DNA of 64,000 nucleotides, from NCBI RefSeq assembly GCF_010389155.1, contig NC_057769.1:31496735-31560734 (forward strand), given 5' to 3'. Both the position numbers and the translations under genes were made by a program. This DNA comes from Erigeron canadensis. Taxonomy: Eukaryota; Streptophyta; Magnoliopsida; Asterales; Asteraceae. The notes under the pieces were generated by a model, which did no database searches, had not been told where the DNA came from, and saw nothing but the letters and a program-made list of their open reading frames with translations. This document shows, in pieces, positions 58,217 through 64,000 of the stretch. Positions within the stretch are counted from its first letter, which is position 1. Each line of letters starts with the position of its first letter.

Positions 58217-59453
58217 AATTTTTGATGGAGAAAGAAAAGGAATGAACTTGATTTAAAAAAAAAGAGGGGTTTTTTTTTTTAAAGATTATAATTTTTGGAT
58301 TTTTGTTTTTGTATCAATTTTTCACCACATAATAATCTTGAAAAGAAAAAATTGAAGATTTATTAGATGTTGGTATTTGAACTTATACATAGTTGTTACT
58401 ACTTACTACAATACTACTACTAGGAGGGGTGTTTGATAGAAGGGAATCATAAAGAGTGAAAATAGTGAGAAAGGGAATGAGTATTTGGAAAGAGAATGAA
58501 TTCCGTTGTTTGGTACCCACAGAGAACGAATATATAAAAAAAATAAAATTTTAAATAATAATACATTTATTACATATAACATCTCGAAAATAAAAAAAAA
58601 TATTTGTTTTTCATTCTCACTCATTCTCTACAAATTGGAGAGAATTGAGAAAATGAAATTGACTCTCCTCTTTTCTTTCTCATTGGAGAATGAAATCACA
58701 CTCATTCTCTACAAATTGGAGAGAATCGTGTAAATAATTTGCTAAATGTTGATGTGGTGGTCTCTCATTGGGCCACGTATCAGATGTTTGATGGTGACAC
58801 GTTAGTATGCGGCTGATTTCTTACACAATTCGTTCAGTTTTGAGACAAACTTACATACAATGAACCAAAACAAAGTTTTTTTTTCATACAATGGTAGCCG
58901 AAGACAAATTACATATACATACATATTCTTTTCCAAAAAAATAAAATAATGGTAGTTTATCTTTTTGCTTAGTTCTTTTTTAGAGATGATAATCGCGTCG
59001 TATTTGTATTCATGGTTTCGGGTTATCAACTCGAATCCTAACCAATGATGAAAAGTTGATCTCAACTTAATTCGTTAATAAACATGTGATATAATTCGAA
59101 GCCTTTATTACTCATCTTCACTATTTCAACAACTTGCATGGTTGCGCCTCTAGATTAAAACCCATAGATCTTCCTACTTCAAAAATCTCGTAAGCCTTAT
59201 TAGTAGACGACACACTTACAATCATACAAAATCAAACCTTACACGATAAAAAAATAATGATTTGAAACTAACTAATTTCAAATGTATTTGATAATTTTAG
59301 TATATAGATATACACATTAGTAAAATATACTAGCCCGTTATCAATGTGAGCTCGATATCAACTCATTTAATAAACTTCTTATACAGTGTTACTAGATTAT
59401 ATTCTATAATAATAATATTAAATTTTCTTAATAACATACTTTATAGTTATTGA
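58217..59453. other. upstream region of LMW-PTP; repeat remnants
   Basis: This contains the promoter side of the minus-strand phosphatase. Around 58620-58730 the motif CTCATTCTCTACAAATTGGA occurs twice, about 80 bp apart, in a stretch rich in GAGAATGA, probably a degenerate MITE starting near 58426. No gene. Confidence 0.4.
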
Positions 59454-59462
59454 TAAAAGATA

Positions 59463-60785
59463 GAGTTAATTGCAACATTGGTTCCTGTGGTTTGTACGTT
59501 TTAGCAAGGGGGTCTTTATTTGAGAATTGTTGCAATGGGGGTCCCTATTTTGAGAATTTTTTGCAAAATTGGTCCAAATTTGACGGAACCAATAAAGGTG
59601 ACCGTCAAGTGTGCACATGTGGGGGTATTTTTGTACTTTCCACCCCACCGGGACCCCATTGCTAAAATGAAAAAACCATATGGACCAATCTTGCAATTAA
59701 TACCTTGATATTTTTTTTATTTAATTCAAATGATTGTAACATACAATTATGTGCTCGTTAGGTCTATAATACTAAATTTATATACTTTAAAATTTTAAAA
59801 ATAGAGTTATACCTTATATAAATATGTTTATTTTAGAAAACTAATTTATATATAAATTTTTATTACTATATAAGCTTAAATAAATAAAAGATTGTGTGTT
59901 AGGAATTTGATATTTATCAAAAAGAAAAAAAATTTGTTCAAATAATATAAATGCCATATATGGTATTTTAGTTATTTATTCTCAAGTCAAATACACAGAA
60001 AGTCAACAATATTTTTTAAAATAATATAAAATATTAAATAAAAGAATAAAAAAAACTTATAAATTCTAATTTACAAATAAGAAAAAACAAACTGGTAATT
60101 TGATATTTACCTTAAAAAACAAAATATTTGATATATTATTAGAAAGTAGATATAAGTTATTATGAGAATTGAAGTTTAATCATAAATTAAAGTATTTATA
60201 AGTCTTAGAATTTTTAGTGGAAATATGTTTTTAGTAATTTAACAATAAATAATCATGAAAAGCTAAAAAGTGTTAAAAATTATATTTAAGTTAATTATTT
60301 AATAAGATTTATTTTTTTATGGAAAAGTTAAAAAGATTTATTTAGTGATTAAATTTAAACAAGTGTAAGTTTATAAAACTTTTTCTACAACTATTAATTA
60401 AAAGTTTTTTAGTTCCATATTTTTTGATTTATAATTTTAATTATGATACATGTAAATAAAATTTTTAAGTTAACTAAAATTTTTAAATGTTTAAGAAGTG
60501 GTTAGGCCGATAGTTTTTTATTTTATAAAAGAAAAGTTAGTTGCAAGCTTAGTCCCCGTAGTTTTTTCATTTTAGCAATGGGGTCCTTGTGGAGTGTAAA
60601 ATACATAAATACCCCCGCACATGCTGCACACGTGCACACTTGACTGTCACTTTTAATGGATCCATCAAATTTGGACCAATTTTGCAAAAAATTCTCAAAA
60701 TAAAGACGCCCATTGCAACGATTCTCAAATAGGGACCCCCTTGTTAAAATGTACAAACCATAGGGACCAATCTTGCAATTAACTT
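59463..60785. mobile_element. Mutator-like element with ~245-bp terminal inverted repeats
   Basis: Perfect 9-bp target duplications TAAAAGATA lie at 59454-59462 and 60786-60794. The element starts GAGTTAATTGCAA and ends TTGCAATTAACTT. The inverted arms (about 59463-59705 and 60535-60785) share blocks such as GACCAATCTTGCAATTAA and TTGCAAAAAATTCTCAAA. A 9-bp duplication plus long TIRs identify a MULE. The ~830-bp AT-rich interior has no gene. Confidence 0.8.
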
Positions 60786-60794
60786 TAAAAGATA

Positions 60795-61771
60795 TTGAAA
60801 TATGATGATATTATAATTAAAAAAAATTTGTATCAAATATGTTAATAGAATATGTATGTTATATCATCATTATATAAAGACGATATAAAGTTAACTATAA
60901 ATACCACCTGCAGAAGAGAATAATAACATTTTTATTTAAAAACGATTTTTATTGTACGTATATGATTCATAGGATATGTTTTGACTTTAAATAATGAAGA
61001 TGTAAGATCAAATATAAATAAAAATATGTTTATTTAGAATGAACTAGATTTTAGACCCGCGTCAAATACATGAGTTTTACAATATTATTAATATAAGAAT
61101 TAGTATATGAAAAAAAAATACTTATACGTTAAATGTAAAAATATAATTAAAAAAGAATTGAGATATTTAATGTATATACTTAATGTTAAATCATATCAAG
61201 GTTAGATGCATGGTTTCTTTTATACAAAAACTCTTCCAAAAAAACAATATCTTAACCTTGATTACAAAACTGACAGATTTCTCATTGATGTCTTGCAAAA
61301 AATTAATTTTATTTTCGTTAGCCGTGGTTGTTAAAAACAATAAAAGTAGAAACTGGTTCGTGGAGTTTTCAATTATTTCGTGTGTTGCTATTTTATTTGA
61401 AGGGTTCGGTTTATATAAAATAAATTTGTATTTTAAATATAGTTTGATTAAAATTACTAACAACAACAATGATCATCAAAATTATAATTCGATTACAAGT
61501 ACTAATAACAACAATATTACAATTAGTTTGATTAGAGTTAATAATATAAAATAAAATATTGATATAAATATGTAACATCTCTAACTTTTAGCTATATTTT
61601 GTTATTAGATAGACATTATTGAAAAAAAATATAATTATTTATAAATTGGGTTAAAAGTGTAAATTGATGATGGAAAAACAAAAAATATAAATTAATTTAG
61701 ACATGTGTTGATTTAATTAATTTTAAAAAATTGAGAGTTGTGATTGGTCAATTGAGGTTAGGTCAGTTGCC

Positions 61772-61829
<58 letters not shown>

Positions 61830-62244
61830 ACTTATAAAGTATTAAGCGACATATCTTAGATATTAATATTGGTAGACATATTAAATTAAATACACAATGT
61901 TTGAATGTATAAAGTATAAGGATTAATGTTGTGTCTCTCAATAGTAAAATTAAAAATAACATCATGATTATAATTTAATGTTCGTAATTAAAAATTGAAA
62001 CTCATTTAATAGTTAGTGTGAGGAGTTTCTTACATGTAGATTGTAGATTAGAGTTATTTCAACTAATCATCTAAAATGTGAGTATGATATTATTTTTGAT
62101 AAGTGAAAAATAATATAATATCACCAATAAGATCTAATGGTTCTATTTTAAAATTATAACACATCCAAAAACTTTTTCTTCTTTAAAATTAGATTAATAA
62201 TAAGTCTCTCGTGTATATATTAAAAACAAAACTGTGCAGTTCCA
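60795..62244. other. intergenic AT-rich stretch, microsatellite
   Basis: A (TTA)n microsatellite of about 56 bp lies at 61774-61829. ACTAGATTTTAGACCCGCG at about 61044-61062 resembles the complement of a Helitron 3' end, but no partner end was found. ORF 61183-61554 is low-complexity, Asn-rich and not convincing. Confidence 0.4.
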
Positions 62245-62395
62245 TTTTATTTTTGAGCCCAATACCTCGACGGTGTACGAGGGAGGTTAAGATGTAAGCA
62301 GACCTTAACTCTACCTAAGTAAAGAAGTTGCTTTCATTTTTTTTTTTACCTAATTGGTAGAAAAGACCTCCTAACCTGCATAAGATATATTTTTT
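62245..62395 (-). repeat. truncated SINE
   Basis: The 3' two-thirds of the SINE family at 14623-14864 in minus orientation: ATACCTCGACGGTGTACGAG, GTTAAGATGTAAGCAGACCT and ACCTAATTGGTAGAAAAG are shared. The polymerase III promoter half is missing. Confidence 0.65.
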
Positions 62396-62988
62396 CGATA
62401 AATATGTTATCATTTATTAATGGATATGTATTGTTAGGTAAAATAAAACAAATATTAAAGCAAAACAAATAAAACAATAGGTTTTTTCTTCACTAAAGAT
62501 TACTGTGCATCATAAAAATCACCGTGCATCAATTGCTTTGTTAATCTTCGTGCATCAATTTTAAAATGATCTAATGGTAAAGATGTTGTCTTATTTGTTT
62601 TACTTTAATACTTGTTTTACAATACCCAAACCATAGATAAATATATTATCATTAATGAGAGATACTAGGAATATTAATTGAGATATCAATGTTATCATTA
62701 TTTTTATGCTATATACGATTCAGATTTAGTATGGAATTTTCGAGCGTACATATATCATTATTTATGGTACACGATTTGGTATGCAATTTTTAGGTGTGCA
62801 TATATTATAAAAATTATTTACAATTCATGATATGAAGGGGTTATTTTGTCTAATTATATAAAGTATAAGTATTAATATTGTCATTTAATAAAGATAAAAC
62901 AATTAAATTTAATCTAATGGTTTTAAATTAAAGATGAAATTCATCAAAGAATTTAAGAATGAATTTAGCACCTTGTTTATATATATAT
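62396..62988. other. intergenic, no gene seen
   Basis: AT-rich; no ORF or repeat ends supported. Confidence 0.35.
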
Positions 62989-63114
62989 GGGAAATGATAT
63001 ACCCACAACACAAATTAGCCATCCACAACAATTATTGCTTAGTTATATACTGTGTAATAGATTATATACATATGTTGTGGATGGCTAATTTGTGTTGTGA
63101 GGATATCACTTCCC
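62989..63114. mobile_element. Mutator-type MITE (GGGAARTGAT family)
   Basis: A 126-bp element starts GGGAAATGATATACCCACAA and ends TGTGAGGATATCACTTCCC. The inverted arms extend about 45 bp (ACAAATTAGCCATCCACAAC and reverse). It is flanked by 9-bp TATATATAT (62980-62988 and 63115-63123). Related to 18394-18524. Confidence 0.75.
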
Positions 63115-63123
63115 TATATATAT

Positions 63124-63850
63124 TGGTAGATTGATGGACGTGTCTACAATCAAATGCCCTGTGGCTTGTAGTCCTCACCCAAATACATTTATTTACAAGT
63201 CAGGTGTTCAATGCCTAGAATTGCCATCCCTTATTTGATCTCGACAGTAAAATCAACATTATGACTTTGAATCAATATGAGATCTATACAATGCAGGTGG
63301 CTTTGTTACAAGGCATTGGGTTGTAGACATGTCCACAGCAGGGCTAGACAAATTCTGACTTGTATCAATACCGAGAGTAATACAATGTAGGTCGCATTGT
63401 TACAATGTGTGTTACCATAAATCTCATATGGGACACATTGCTATTTGCTAATTTGCTACATGTTAAGCAAAAAAAAGATAAACATTCCGGCATGAAGCAC
63501 ACATGTGTTAGTTGTTGTCACGACGTCATATCTTATGTGTGAAGTAAGATATGGGAGTATCTGTTTAGACGACAAATTATGAATTATATTGGCTATTCAC
63601 TATTGTCACACACCACGGACTGGACAATCATACATAATTCAGCCATGACAAAAGCTGCAGCATTGTAAAACAAAAACCACAGATATGTTGAAACATAACC
63701 GATTGGCTAATAAATTCTTATCTTTAACTGAAACTCTATACGTTTTAGCAAGGTTCAAGAAACTCTGATAGTACCAGAAAAAAAAAGTGAACAAGGATAA
63801 CAAAAAGGAAGCATGCTAATCACTAATTGATGATAGAAAACCAAAAGCCC
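63124..63850. other. 3' flank of the edge gene; no gene seen
   Basis: Repeat-like sequence with near-duplicated phrases (GTAGACATGTCCACA and GTTACAATGTGTG regions) but no defined element. It includes the 3' UTR side of the minus-strand gene that starts beyond the right edge. Confidence 0.35.
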
Positions 63851-64000
63851 TTAATCGAATAGACTCATACACATATCCTGAAAACACAAACAAAAAGACC
63901 AAAAGAAATGTAAGCGCACATGATGAGAGAAAGCCGTTAAAAATAAAACACGTTAAGAGATGGATGAAGGAAATGGGAATTGGAGCTTACCTCATCATCA
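63851..64000 (-). CDS. 3' end of a 60S acidic ribosomal protein P1/P2-like gene (partial)
   Basis: The last exon (63877-63851, minus) reads DMCMSLFD then stop, between a TTTTCAG acceptor and TAA. The preceding exon reaches the window edge (64000-63991) and ends DDE|GTAAGC. Joined, the C-terminus is DDEDMCMSLFD, strongly resembling the conserved acidic SDDDMGFSLFD tail of ribosomal stalk P proteins, which recruits translational GTPases. The rest of the gene lies outside the window. The short match makes this tentative. Confidence 0.55.

Noticed and set aside
61044..61062. ACTAGATTTTAGACCCGCG as a Helitron terminus
   Set aside because: The hairpin partner is missing and no 5' TC end of a matching family is near.
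61183..61554. 123-codon plus ORF
   Set aside because: Asn-rich translation of AT-rich sequence with no family motif and an equally long antisense ORF.
61774..61829. (TTA)n tract as a CRISPR-like or regulatory array
   Set aside because: It is a plain trinucleotide microsatellite; CRISPR arrays are not expected in plant nuclear DNA and no spacers exist.

Overview
The window is nuclear DNA of a flowering plant. It is AT-rich and gene-sparse, has many-exon genes with GT-AG introns, a plant MIR169 hairpin, plant-type proteins and a dense load of small DNA transposons. A dicot, possibly Asteraceae, is my best guess. This is inference from general sequence character; no species marker was tested.

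Seven host protein genes could be rebuilt exon by exon, each with a closed reading frame. In order they are: a 5'-methylthioadenosine/S-adenosylhomocysteine nucleosidase (MTN, + strand, 5433-8591); a chloroplast-type 2-carboxy-D-arabinitol-1-phosphatase-like protein (+, 12106-16355); a stress-response A/B-barrel (HS1-like) protein (-, 17078-18694); a tRNA dimethylallyltransferase of the IPT2 type (-, 33068-37743); a small cytochrome c oxidase subunit 7a-like protein (+, 47212-47813); an HDA9-type class I histone deacetylase (+, 49818-54887); and a low-molecular-weight protein tyrosine phosphatase (-, 55905-58216). The last exons of what looks like a 60S acidic ribosomal P protein enter from the right edge (-). 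A MIR169 hairpin with its own TATA box lies at about 2.7 kb. One or two exons of an unidentified minus-strand gene may lie in the first kilobase.

The rest is mostly transposable elements, many with readable ends and target-site duplications (TSDs). There are three PIF/Harbinger elements: one carries only an intact Myb/SANT-like ORF1 (9469-11829) and two carry only broken HARBI1-type transposases (19251-21253 and 30502-32514). Also present are Tourist-like MITEs, a family of Mutator-like MITEs with 9-bp TSDs, hAT elements, Helitron ends, long-terminal-inverted-repeat elements, several SINEs, and a 5'-truncated LINE with a 16-bp TSD.

The most unusual structure is a 1.1-kb near-palindrome at about 42.2-43.3 kb. 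Both arms are decayed copies of a chromomethylase (CMT) BAH-domain gene segment, introns included. Transcribed through, it would form a long hairpin matching a DNA-methyltransferase gene. A second notable point is that the MTN gene encodes Asn where the family has its catalytic Asp. The genes are independent housekeeping or regulatory loci; nothing indicates a cluster or shared pathway.
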